In this document: one piece after another, positions 44,276 through 54,352 of the stretch
Position numbering within the stretch: position 1 is the first letter of the stretch
Layout: each line of letters begins with the position of its first letter
Assembly (NCBI GenBank): GCA_004835665.1
Contig: RBKR01000019.1
Location: 310,001-374,000, forward strand
DNA: 64,000 nt
Reading direction: 5' to 3'
From: Phoma sp. XZ068
Lineage: Eukaryota > Ascomycota > Dothideomycetes > Pleosporales > Didymellaceae
The notes under the pieces: model-generated
Databases searched by the model: none
The model's input: only the letters and a program-made list of their open reading frames with translations
What the model was told of the DNA's origin: nothing
Program-made: the position numbers and the translations under genes

Positions 44276-45197
44276 ATGTCTCCTTCAATATGGATACAGA
44301 ACAACCTTTCATCGCTGCTGCGGCCTGCCCTCCTTCTTTTGACCGCTATCTATCGTACGTGTGTCAAGCACTTGCAGTCCATGAACAGATCTAATGAACG
44401 CAGACTTCTTCATGACTATTCTTGAGGTTATCTTTGTCGATCGCAGGCCTTTTACACTTTTCAACATCACCAAGCTGCGCTACAAGTCATTTGCCCGCCT
44501 TTGGACCAAGAATGGAGAAGCTATGTCAATCGAGATGCCCGGGCCTCTCACCGAGATTCTCTCAACTTGCGAAGGCGTCATTCTTGATATTGGCCCCGGC
44601 TCTGGTGAGATATTATCCCGCTTCGATGCAGACCGAGTCACAGCCATGTACGGCGCAGAGCCTGCTGAGGACCTCCACAAAGGCCTCTTGAGGAACGCAC
44701 AGAAGAAGGGGTTCGGCGACAAGTACCACGCCTTACTTTGCGGTGGTGAGCCCGAGAGCCTAATTCCGGCATTGCACAAGAGTGGAATATTAGAGACCAA
44801 CGGTAGGGCGGGCTTGGCCTCGGATGGTGTGTTTGACGAAATCTGCTGTGTTCGAGTACTGTGTGGTGTACCTCATGCGCAGGAGACAATCAATGGCCTT
44901 TACAACCTCCTCAAGCCCGGCGGTCGTATGATTATCTGCGAGCACGTCGTCAATCCATGGAGAACCGAGGGTCGCATGCTGGCACGGTTCATGCAATTCG
45001 TCTACACGCTACTCGGTTGGCCGTTCTTCATGGGCGGTTGTGAATTGCAACGACCTACCCCGGAATATCTCAAGAAAGCCGGCGAGTGGGACAAGTTTGA
45101 CTTGAAGTACTATGGACCGAAAGATGCAATCCCATTTGTTGTGGGCGAGTTGGTCAAGAAAGGTGGGAAGTCATACGCTGAGGTTGTGCAAGAGTAA
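44276..45197 (+). CDS. SAM-dependent methyltransferase, METTL7-like, 290 aa
   Basis: Class I methyltransferase with an N-terminal membrane anchor. Exons 44276-44354 and 44404-45197 give 290 aa; the 49-nt intron (donor GTACGT) splits a His codon. The N-terminus (LRPALLLLTAIYHFFMTILE) is hydrophobic, followed by a basic segment. SAM motif I is VILDIGPGSGE (about residues 85-95), then AMYGAEPAEDLHKGL (motif II), ICCVRVLCGVP (motif IV-like) and LLKPGGRMIICEHV (post-motif). This order with GMSxx-less long C-terminus matches METTL7/TMT1-type thiol methyltransferases of ER and lipid droplets. The substrate is unknown. Confidence 0.88.
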
Positions 45198-45586
45198 ATG
45201 TACGCCTCAATGCTATAATAAAAGTGTTTTTAACATCTCTGAGCATATTCAGCTATGTGGCCTGGAACAACATTGTCCGTATCTAGGTGTGTGTCTATAG
45301 TGCAATGGCAACACCAGATGTACTATGGAAGGGCGCGACTAGCGTCCCACTGCATCGCTGGGCCGCAAATAAGCGAAAGCCCTTCATCAAGCACGAACAA
45401 TCAGCCTTGCAAGGTACACGTTTGTTGTAGATTATCAATCGAACTCCGACTGAGAACTCCGACATTTTCGATACCAAGATTCGATACATATATCGTGTCT
45501 TAGATTGGAAATCATACTTACCAATCGCTGCTTGAGGCCTTCACAAGCAGCCATTGTGCAAATCTACAGCATCAGCTTTGATCAAA
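45198..45586. other. Intergenic region
   Basis: 389 bp between two plus-strand genes; nothing recognised. Confidence 0.5.
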
Positions 45587-46686
45587 ATGGCATTGATGAC
45601 AGGGAGCTGTCATGCACTGAGAAGACAGTAAGTAAGTTTAAATATCTCGTACGATCCATGCTGATAGACATCAGGTTGGCCAACAGTCGACCCACAACCA
45701 TCACAAGGATGCCAACAAGAATGAAGTCAACATCCGGGCCTATCACATCTGCAACAGAAGGACACTACAAGATCATCGACCGTGTCGTAGACTTTGAAAA
45801 AAAGCAAGCTTCGCGTCCGGACTTCAACGCCTCGAAACCAATCACAGTCACAAAAAGCCCCAACCCATCCTGGACCTATGGCGCTGGCATCAAGCAGGAC
45901 GCCTCCGCTACATCTTCAAAACACATCGAAGTTGACCCATATGCGCCCGATAGACCAATGATCAACAACTACCGCCTGCTGATATCCGGCATCGCGCCCC
46001 GCCCCATCGGCTTCCTCAGCAGCGTCAGCAACTCCGGCACCAAGAACCTCGCACCCTTCTCGTACTTCCAAGTCATCGACCACGACCCACCCATGTTCAT
46101 CGTGGGATTCTCATCGCGGCCCGCCAACGCAAAAGATACGTTTCTCAACCTCAAAGAAACGGGTGAGTGCGTCATCAACACCGTCAGCGAAAATATGATC
46201 GAGGCTGTGAACGCGACGTCTATCGATGCGCCGCATGGGGTGTCAGAGTGGCGTATCGCGGGCCTGACGGAAGCGCCTAGTTCGACTGTAGCTGCTAGCC
46301 GCGTGAAAGAATCTGTGTTCAGTATTGAGGGGAAAGTCGTGGATATCAAGGAGTTTCACGACTCTGAGAAGGATGGAATGAGTGTTGCGGCGAATGTGCT
46401 GATTAAGGCGACGAGGTTTTGGGTTAGAGAGGATGCGACGAATGATGAGGTCAGCCATATTGATCTTGAGAAGCTGAGGCCTGTGGGGCAGTTGGGGGGT
46501 ATGTCGTACGGAAGGGTGAGCGAGACGTTTGAGGTGCCCAGACGAAGGTGGGCGGATGAGGTAGGACGGAGTGATGTGTTGGCAAAGTTAGAGGAGGAGC
46601 ATGCGAGTGGTGATTCACGTAATGGCCAGGAGGATACGATCGAGGAGGCGCAAATGGTTAAGGAGAGAAGCAGTCAAGCAGGATGA
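45587..46686 (+). CDS. FMN-binding split-barrel (flavin reductase-like) protein, 350 aa
   Basis: Flavin-reductase-like domain protein of the FMN-binding split-barrel fold. Exons proposed: 45587-45627 and 45675-46686, joined by a 47-nt GTAAGT...CAG intron, giving 350 aa. The first exon begins at an ATG in strong context (AAAATGG) and turns the N-terminus into an Arg/Ser/Thr-rich, acid-poor leader (SCHALRRQLANSRPTTITR) that looks mitochondrial. Without this splice the start would be the ATG at 45658 or 45709. The core reads ISGIAPRPIGFLSSVS, NLAPFSYFQVIDHDPP, VGFSSRP, LKETGECVINTVSE and LGGMSYGRV, typical of the family. The C-terminus is a charged tail. Convergent with the next gene (141 bp apart). 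Confidence 0.85.
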
Positions 46687-46827
46687 GCCACAGAATCTGG
46701 AATGCCCTAGACATCACTAAGATAAGCTTTGAGTAGAGATATAGAGGTAGAATTTCGTGATTTCTTATAAGAATAGAGGGTATCAATAAAACAAGTAATA
46801 TATAGTACAAGGTCATTTTACGAAGTC

Positions 46828-47904
46828 TCACCAGACCAGAACACCAGCAATGACCAGTAACTGTGCCACAAACGCGCCACGTTCAGCAATTGTGCCGGCG
46901 GCAGCATTTGCAGTTTGCTGTAGCGGACCACCGCTAGTTGTTGGAGATCCAGTGGGAATAGCTCGCACACTGCTGAGGGTGGCGATCGCAGCTGAGGTTG
47001 GCACTGTCTCGTCAGACTGCTGCACGGGTGAAGTTGCTTCTGGGACTGAGGTCTCGACAGCGCTCGTAGGCGTAGCAGCCTGGTCCCCATTTCCACCGGA
47101 TCGCGCTGACGAGGATACCGATACAATTCCGGCACTCGAAGCTCGTGGTGATGCCGTTGCACTCGCCGCGCTCGACCTGACAGCGGTACTCGCAACTGCC
47201 GAAGTCGCAATAGCAGAACTCGATGGACCAGAACTGACTGGACCAGCACTCGATGGAACAGCGCTCGATGCAGGAGCCGCAGTAGGCTGTCCCGAGGGTA
47301 CCTGGTTCGCACCCTCTCCTCCACAGTCGGCTGTTCCGCCGAGCTTGACAACCATTCCCACGCCAGCCACTGGATCTTTGAGTCCATTATCACCCTGGAA
47401 CTTCTTCACATCGAAAGCTGCTCCCTCGGCCGGCAACTGCATCTGTGCAAACTCCTTTCGCTGCGGGTTTGTGTACATCAGAAACACATACTGTCTATCG
47501 TCTCCCTTCTCGCCGAGAGCACCAGGCGCCTTGTAGTCGAGAAGTGCGGCGGAATCAGTCTCTATGTTTGTCCCACCGGCGAAGGCGAACTTGAAGTTGG
47601 AGCGCGCATAGTGCAGTTTTCTGGCATTGGTACAGGTGGTGTCGACCATGATGAGGGTGTATAGTGTGGTGGGTGAAATGCCGTTGCTGTCACCAAGCGC
47701 AAAGGTTGGTTCTTTTGCTACTGCATCCTTCTCGAATGTGGTACCGGAGGCGAAACCATCTACGGCTTTGGTAGAGAAAGAGACTTGGACTTCTTTGCCG
47801 AAGCCGGCGCTGAGATCTGAGGGTATTCCATTTGTGCTTTGTGCGAGGGCCGTTGTGAACAAAGCTGCGACGACGGTAGTCCGTTGGAGGAAGCGGAAAG
47901 CCAT
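46828..47904 (-). CDS. Secreted PEBP-like protein with Ser/Thr-rich stalk and GPI anchor, 358 aa
   Basis: Single-exon gene. Signal peptide MAFRFLQRTTVVAALFTTALA, then a phosphatidylethanolamine-binding-protein-like domain of about 180 residues (VQVSFSTKAVDGF, LYTLIMVDTTCTNARKLHYA, YVFLMYTNPQ, GMVVKLGGTADC). Residues about 205-330 are Ser/Thr/Ala/Pro-rich and probably O-glycosylated; the C-terminus is hydrophobic (FVAQLLVIAGVLVW) after a small-residue region, a GPI-attachment signal. So the protein is expected at the cell wall or plasma membrane. The canonical DPD of PEBPs is VDTTC here, so ligand binding may differ. The frame opens at a TTG (47934); ATG 47904 is the start. Confidence 0.86.
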   Translation of the reverse strand: MAFRFLQRTTVVAALFTTALAQSTNGIPSDLSAGFGKEVQVSFSTKAVDGFASGTTFEKDAVAKEPTFALGDSNGISPTTLYTLIMVDTTCTNARKLHYARSNFKFAFAGGTNIETDSAALLDYKAPGALGEKGDDRQYVFLMYTNPQRKEFAQMQLPAEGAAFDVKKFQGDNGLKDPVAGVGMVVKLGGTADCGGEGANQVPSGQPTAAPASSAVPSSAGPVSSGPSSSAIATSAVASTAVRSSAASATASPRASSAGIVSVSSSARSGGNGDQAATPTSAVETSVPEATSPVQQSDETVPTSAAIATLSSVRAIPTGSPTTSGGPLQQTANAAAGTIAERGAFVAQLLVIAGVLVW

Positions 47905-48817
47905 GGCGGTGAATGTGTGAATACTATTAAACAATAGAGGACTGGTGAACGGTGATGACTACAGCTGTTATCGGCGTTGGAAATGACAGTACAGTCTGGA
48001 GATATCTGCATAGTAAGTAGCCTTACCCTCAGCCTCTTATACGTCACTCGACGCAGGTACTGCAAGTATCGTGAGCATCCATGCCGAGCACCGCCCCAAA
48101 CGTTGTGTTCACTGCCTCAGACGTGCAGCCAGGCCTACATCCTGCCTAATAAGGCTTGTTTTCTGGCGATTTGCTGCTCTCCAAACGGTTGGCGCCTGAG
48201 ATATCTGGATTGGCATGTTTGGCGTCTTGTCAGCCGTTTCGGTTTCAGCAGCGTTTCGGTAACGACAACTCCGGGCGCCTCAGGTATGGATGGGCGTTCA
48301 GGCACGCAAAACGATCTGCCGATCTTGGTTCCTTTTGTTCTATTCTTCTCTTGTGGTGGCTATGCGTGGAAGTGATGATGTTCACCAGGGTGCGTCGTGC
48401 CTGGATGCCGGATGTATACAATGCTGCAGTAAGTGTAGGCAGACCTAGCCATGCGTAATGATCGACAACACAATGTCAAGTTTGATCTCCAGAGACGGCA
48501 GCTTTGTAGGGCATGTCTATACGTGCTGCGGGCATATGCCGTCAGGGACAGGGTAGCTTCATGACAGCCCAATCTGGCAATGAAGATGCCGAAGGAAAGT
48601 GACAAACTCGATCGACAAGCTCGGCTCCGAATCGTCGCTGGGCAATCGACAGACAAGTCAAAGATTCCCCTTTGAGCAGGTTGCGATCATTTGTCGGAAG
48701 TTATGTCCGAGTCGTGTGAGGCTCGATGCAGGTGATCACGCGTTGAACGCGCCAAAATAATCTCAGGGTCCACCGGCCAATGGCCACCTTCGTCCTCGTT
48801 GGCAGCCATTGCGCATC
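47905..48817. other. Divergent intergenic region (PEBP-like / aldehyde dehydrogenase)
   Basis: 913 bp between divergent start codons, no gene seen. Confidence 0.5.
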
Positions 48818-50649
48818 ATGGAGCACCTGGACGAGTACAGCACCTATGTGCTCGGGGCGGTCGGCGCGGCGACGCTCTATTTCCTGTATCTGCTGCTCCG
48901 AACAGACGTAGAGGCGCCTGTTCCGTACCATGTTGCGGCGCCCGAGCAAGCACAGGCTGGCTGGAGGGGCCAGGTGCTTTCGGAGCCCACGCTGAAGGTA
49001 CGAGGCTCTGCAGGCCCTGTGAGGCTATCAATTGACACATACAGGTCTCCGGCTCCTCCCTCATCCAATGTTACGCCCCTGCCACCGGTGAAGCCCTCGG
49101 GCGCGTGAACCCATCCACGGCAGAGGGCATCGACCGCGCCATCGCCAAAGCCAAAGAAGCACAAACACAATGGGCGCGGACGACCTTCGCCGAGCGCAGG
49201 AAGGTGCTCAAGACTATGCTCAAGTTCATCCTCGAAAATCAGGAGACAATCGCAAGAGTGGCATGTCTGGACTCGGGCAAGACCATGGTGGATGCTGCCC
49301 TAGGAGAGATCCTCGTGACGACCGAGAAGCTGCGCTGGACCATCAGGCACGGCGAAGAGAGCTTGAAGAGTGAGCGTCGAGCCACCAACCTTCTCATGAC
49401 GTACAAATGGAACGAGGTCATGTACCAGCCGCTGGGGGTCGTGGCAGCCTGTGTCTCCTGGAACTACCCCTTCCACAACCTGGTCTCGCCCATCATCGCC
49501 TCCATCTTCGCCGGAAATGCCATCGTGGTCAAGGGCTCTGAAGCCACCGCCTGGTCCTCGTCCTACTTCGCCTCCATTGTGACCCGCGCCCTCGAGGCAT
49601 GCGGCCACTCCCCCAACATCGTCCAGTCACTTGTCTGCTGGCCCAACGTCGCCGACCACCTGACGTCTCATCCCGACATCAGCCACATTACTTTCATCGG
49701 CTCTCGACAAGTCGCCCACCACGTCTGCGCCTCGGCCGCAAAGTCACTGACACCAGTATGTGTCGAGCTCGGCGGTAAGGACCCAGCCATCCTTCTCGAT
49801 GACCTGTCCGATAGCGACTTCAAACGTGTGGCTAGCATCCTCATGCGCGGCACCTTCCAGTCCGCTGGCCAGAACTGCATCGGCATCGAGCGCGTCATTG
49901 CCCTCCCCAAAGTCCACGACCGCCTCGTGGAATATCTGACGCCCAAGATCCGCGCCCTCACACCAGGCTCCATCCTCACTGCCTCGCCAGACACGCCCAT
50001 CGACGTCGGCGCCTCTATCTCCTCCGCCAGCTTCACCAACCTCGAGGTTCTGATTGAAGACGCCGTAAAGCACGGCGCACGCCTCCTCGCAGGCGGAAAA
50101 CGCTACACACACCCCGACCATCCGCAAGGCCACTACTTCACACCCACCTTCCTCGCCGACGTAACCCCAAACATGAAGATCGCCCAGGAAGAACTTTTCG
50201 CCCCCGTCTTCCTCCTCATGCGCGCCACCTCTGTCGCCAACGCTATCGAAACAGCAAACAGCACCATCTACGCCCTCGGCGCCAGCGTATACGGCTCGCG
50301 CACCGCCGACCTCGAGCGCGTGGTGCGCGATGTGCACGCCGGCATGGTAGCCGTCAACGACTTCGCCGTCACCTATATGGTGCAGTTGCCATTTGGCGGC
50401 GTCAAGGGCAGCGGGTACGGCCGGTTTGCAGGCAAGGAGGGCTTGCGCAGTCTGTGCAATATGAAGGCTGTGACGCGGGATCGTTGGCCGGGCGTCAAGA
50501 CGAGTATCCCGCCGCCCATGGATATCCCGCTCCAGGGAAGTGGTGCTGGGTTGAAGGCGTGGAATATGGCGCAGGGTATTGTTTGGCTTGGTTATGCGCC
50601 TGACTTGCGAGGGAAGCTGAGAGGCCTGAGGGGGATTGTAGGGTTGTGA
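48818..50649 (+). CDS. Aldehyde dehydrogenase, membrane-anchored Msc7-like, 594 aa
   Basis: NAD(P)-dependent aldehyde dehydrogenase superfamily, Msc7 branch (yeast Msc7 is an ER protein of unknown substrate). Exons 48818-48997 and 49045-50649 give 594 aa; the 47-nt intron lies after residue 60. A membrane anchor at about residues 8-27 (TYVLGAVGAATLYFLYLLL) precedes the catalytic domain. VSWNYPFHN is the cofactor-binding start, Glu301 in CVELGGKDP is the general base, and Cys338 in FQSAGQNCIGIE is the nucleophile; PFGGVKGSGYGRFAGKEG is the usual C-terminal motif. Length exceeds soluble ALDHs by the anchor and a C-terminal extension. The frame opens at a TTG (48809); ATG 48818 is used. Convergent with the GS-like gene, 113 bp apart. 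Confidence 0.93.
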
Positions 50650-50762
50650 TGATGGTTGATTGGAGTGTGCAGGGTAATGTAGATCGGTATACCCACGTTG
50701 TATCGGTATCATAATACATAATGTACTAAACGTTGTATCTGGTATCATAATAAGAAGCCACA

Positions 50763-52272
50763 CTACACCGTCTCAATATACCGCCTAACTTCCCAATCCG
50801 TAACCGCTTCATCCCAAAGCCTGATCTCATGCTGTCTCGTCCCACCAAAGTGGTCCACGAAATCATCCCCAAATACTTCTCTCGCTACACTCTCCTTCCT
50901 CATAAACTTGTCCGTCGCCTCCTTCAGGCTCTTCGCCAGCCGCTCTCCCTTGTCAGCTGCACCGCCCACATCCTCTCCCTTGCCCAGCGGCGGGATCGAA
51001 ATCTCCATCTTCTTCTCAATACCCCTCCAGCCCAGCGCTAGGATGGCGGCGAGCACAAAGTGCGGGTTGGTGTCTGCGCCGGGCACGCGGACTTCGAAGC
51101 GTGTTGCCTTTGCGCTCGCGGTGGGAGGCGCAATGAGTCGGATGGAGGCAGCGCGGTGCTCGAGGCCCCACGAGACGGTGACGGGCGCCCAGAAGTTCTC
51201 CACCAGGCGCTTGTACGAGTTCACGTTCGGCGCCAGGATGGGCATGATGTCAGGCAGGCCGTCGATGAGGCCTGCGAGGAAGTGCCGGCCGAGATCGCTC
51301 AGGAAGCGAATGTCGCTGTAGGGAGCGTTTGTGTCTTCGGTTTCGCGCGCGAAGAGGTTCTTGCCCTCCTTGTCGACAATCGATACGTGCATGTGGCCGC
51401 TGTTTCCGGGCAGGCCTTCGCGCGGTTTCGCCATGAAGCACGGCGTTATGCCGAATTGTGAGCCCAGAGACTTGACGACGAGCTTGAAGAGGGAGGCTTT
51501 GTCTGCCATGGCGCTGATTTCGCCAAACTGGAGGGCCTATCATGCTGTGTCAGTACATGGGAGGACAGAGTCGAGAGGAGATGCTTACGGCTTCGAACAC
51601 GCCAGGGCCAGACTCGGTGTGCCACCCCTCAATTCCACAGTTGAACTTCTCGCACGCATCGAAGATACCGTAGAAGTAGTCCTGGTTATGTACGGTCCTG
51701 GTGATGCTGTAGCCGAACATGCCTTCGGTCAGACTGGGCAGCGCATTCACTGGGTTCTCCTTCAAAAAGGTTGCTGTTCCACTCGAGTTCCTCTCTGGCC
51801 CGCTGTGTGTTTGCGGCGCCCTGAACTGGTAGAACTCGTACTCAGCACCCGCCATAGCTCCATAGCCATTGTCCTTCAGCTTGTCCACGGCGCGCTTCAG
51901 CAGGCTGCGGGGGCATGCGTGCAGGGTCTCGTGCGTGTCCGGGTCGTGGAAGGAGACGAGGAAGAAGGGGACGTTGTTCTCCCAGGGAATGCGGCGGAAC
52001 GACGACAGGTCGGGAATGGCAATCAGATCGCGGTAGCCGTTCTCCTTGTTGGAGACACCGAGCTCGCGGAAGTAGGTCTGGTCGTGCATGTCCCAGCCAA
52101 AGACGACACTGCAGAAACCGAAGCCTTCTTTTGCAATGGACAAGAACTTCTTCTTGGCCATCAGCTTGCCGCGTAGCATGCCGTCGACATCGACACCGGC
52201 CACCTTGACGGCGACATCATCTTTCAAGAGCTCGGGCAGAGACTCGACAGTCACAGGCTTGTCCTCGGCCAT
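50763..52272 (-). CDS. Glutamine synthetase-like enzyme (prokaryotic type, GS superfamily), 485 aa
   Basis: Member of the GS catalytic family that is distinct from the eukaryotic GSII enzyme: relatives are gamma-glutamyl-polyamine/ethanolamide synthetases, lengsin and the C-terminal half of FluG. Exons 52272-51589 and 51536-50763 give 485 aa. N-terminal beta-grasp segment (VKVAGVDVDGMLRGKLM), AGAEYEFYQF (metal-binding glutamate), HTESGPGVFEAALQFGE, GNSGHMHVS, ENFWAPVTVSWGLEHR, RFEVRVPGADTNPHFVLAA are all present, so it should be catalytically competent. Whether the acceptor is ammonia or an amine cannot be told from sequence. The 52-nt intron sits between FEA and ALQ. Divergent from the SDR gene. 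Confidence 0.92.
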
Positions 52273-53229
52273 GGTGTTGGTGGTTGTGGAAATTAGAGAA
52301 AGCGAGGACGAGGGCGTGGTCGAAGGAGCCCGGCTGTGAGAAGTGAGACGAACGAAAGAAAACACCAGCAGGTTTCTGTACGGGTTCGGGCACGCGGGCG
52401 GCCAGCTTCAAGGTGGACGCGATAGCTGAGCGGGCAGGAGCGGGACCAATGACGTGGAGGGCGCGCCGGAAGGGACGCTGCTAGCGCGCACCACGGCTAT
52501 GCAGACCGCAGCATCCTGTCGAGCCTTGTGCAGCCCGCATATAAAGCATCTGACATGCCTGCACGTCTGCTATCTACGAATCCGTACACACAATCCCTTG
52601 CAACAATCTGATAGCCACGCGACACCGGACTCCCCAAGCAACATCGTGATGCCCCGCAACACCTCACCGCCGTGAATGCCCCACCAGATGGCGGGGTACG
52701 GCTCGACACCATGTACCACGCCATGTAGACAGTCGTGACAGCATGGGAGCCCGTTCGTGCGCGTACACGAGAGCCACGCGACCATGAACGAGCCTTCTCG
52801 AACTGCTGCCGATGCTCTCACCGCTCCGTGATGCATTCGTCTCTGAGCTGCACGCCCCGTCACCGGCACTGGCCCTTATCGTCCTTTATCTATCAGCCTG
52901 GGGCCGATTTCGGGACCCCCGTAATACTACCGACCGTCACCATCCGTGAGCTTCCCATACACTTCGATTGACGCTTCAAACGCCGCCGTAATCACCCTCA
53001 CTACGTTACAAAACCCCCCGTCCTTGACAGGTATGCGATCCCGACTGTTGGTGCTGCGCTGGCAAACTTTCCCCGTTGACAAAGAGAGATGACGCCGCCC
53101 GCCATGTTAATATGACTAATATCAACCATCGTGACTATAAAACTTAACCTCGCCTCTGACACCTGGCCAGAACTCTGATACCACACTTATACCCTTCCTA
53201 CTTCAACATTGAGATTGTGCAGATTCAAC
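52273..53229. other. Divergent intergenic region (GS-like / SDR)
   Basis: 957 bp between divergent start codons; no gene seen. Confidence 0.5.
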
Positions 53230-54352
53230 ATGGGCCGTCTTGAAGGAAAGAACGCTATCGTTACCGGCGCCGCTGGGTAAGTCCTGTCTTGCATGCTGGA
53301 GCCCTGCACTCTCAACGCCGACGATGCCCGCGAGCACACTACTTGAAGAGATGGTCAATTTCAGATTTCATGAGTTCCGAAAGTCCTGGAAGCCAGTTGT
53401 GGCGACACATCCGCCACCACCGCAACTTTTCAATCTCTTGGCAACAGCATACACATGATCCACATCGGCGAAATGGCTGGATTGAGCATATGCTGAAGTG
53501 GAACTAACACCACACAGCGGCATTGGACTTGAGACATCCATTCTCTTTGCACGTGAGGGTGCCAATGTCCTCCTCTCCGACATCTCCGGACCAGCGCTTG
53601 AGAAGGCGTTGGCCAAGCTGCACGAAGTTGTCCCAGCCGCCAAAGCTCTGAAGATTGAAACCAAGATCTGTGACGTCTCCAAGGAATCTGATGTCGAGGC
53701 CATAGTCGCACACGTCGACTCCTGGGGCGGTCTGGACATCATCTTCAACAACGCCGGCATAATGCACGCCGACGATGACGATGCCGTCAACACACCAGAG
53801 AAGATCTGGGATCTGACACAGGCCATCAACGTCAAGGGAGTATGGTTCGGCAGCAAGCACGCAGTTTTGAGCTTCCGCAAGCACGGAAAGAAGAAGGCCA
53901 GCGTTATCAACACCGCCAGTGTGGTTGGTCTTGTTGGCTCTGCCACACCTCAGCTGGCGTACACAGCTAGCAAGGGTGCAGTCCTGGCGCTGACGAGGGA
54001 GTTGGCTATGGTGCACGCTAGGGAGGGCTTCAGGTTCAACTCGCTGTGCCCTGCCCCATTGAAGTACGTCCCTTAGTTAACCTGAGTGCTTATGGATGCT
54101 GACTGTGACAGCACCCCTCTTCTCCAGGACTGGCTCGGTGATGACGCTGAGAAGCGCCACCGCCGCGAGGTCCACTTCCCCACCGGCCGCTTCGGTGAGG
54201 CTATTGAGCAGGCCCAGGCGGTTCTCTTCCTGGCCAGCGACGAGAGCAGCTTCGTCAACGGCACAGACTTCGTTGTCGACGGCGGTATGACAAAGTGCTA
54301 CACAACGCCCACCGGCGCCCCCACCGAAGCACCCAAGAACAACGCCCGATAG
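53230..54352 (+). CDS. Short-chain dehydrogenase/reductase, 277 aa
   Basis: Classical SDR with exons 53230-53276, 53518-54063 and 54112-54352, 277 aa. The cofactor loop TGAAGGIGLE is assembled across intron 1; NNAGIMHADDDD, catalytic Ser in INTASVVG, Tyr164-X3-Lys168 (YTASK) and the C-terminal FLASDESSFVNGTDFVVDGG are standard. The Asp in LLSDIS at the end of strand 2 suggests NAD preference. The 241-nt first intron is about five times the local norm, while its boundaries (GTAAGT...ACACAG) are good. The substrate is not predictable; cyclopentanol/3-oxoacyl reductase-like annotation would be generic. Confidence 0.9.

Noticed and set aside
49744..50763. 339-codon frame opposite the aldehyde dehydrogenase
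   Set aside because: Antisense shadow of a well-supported gene; no motif of its own.
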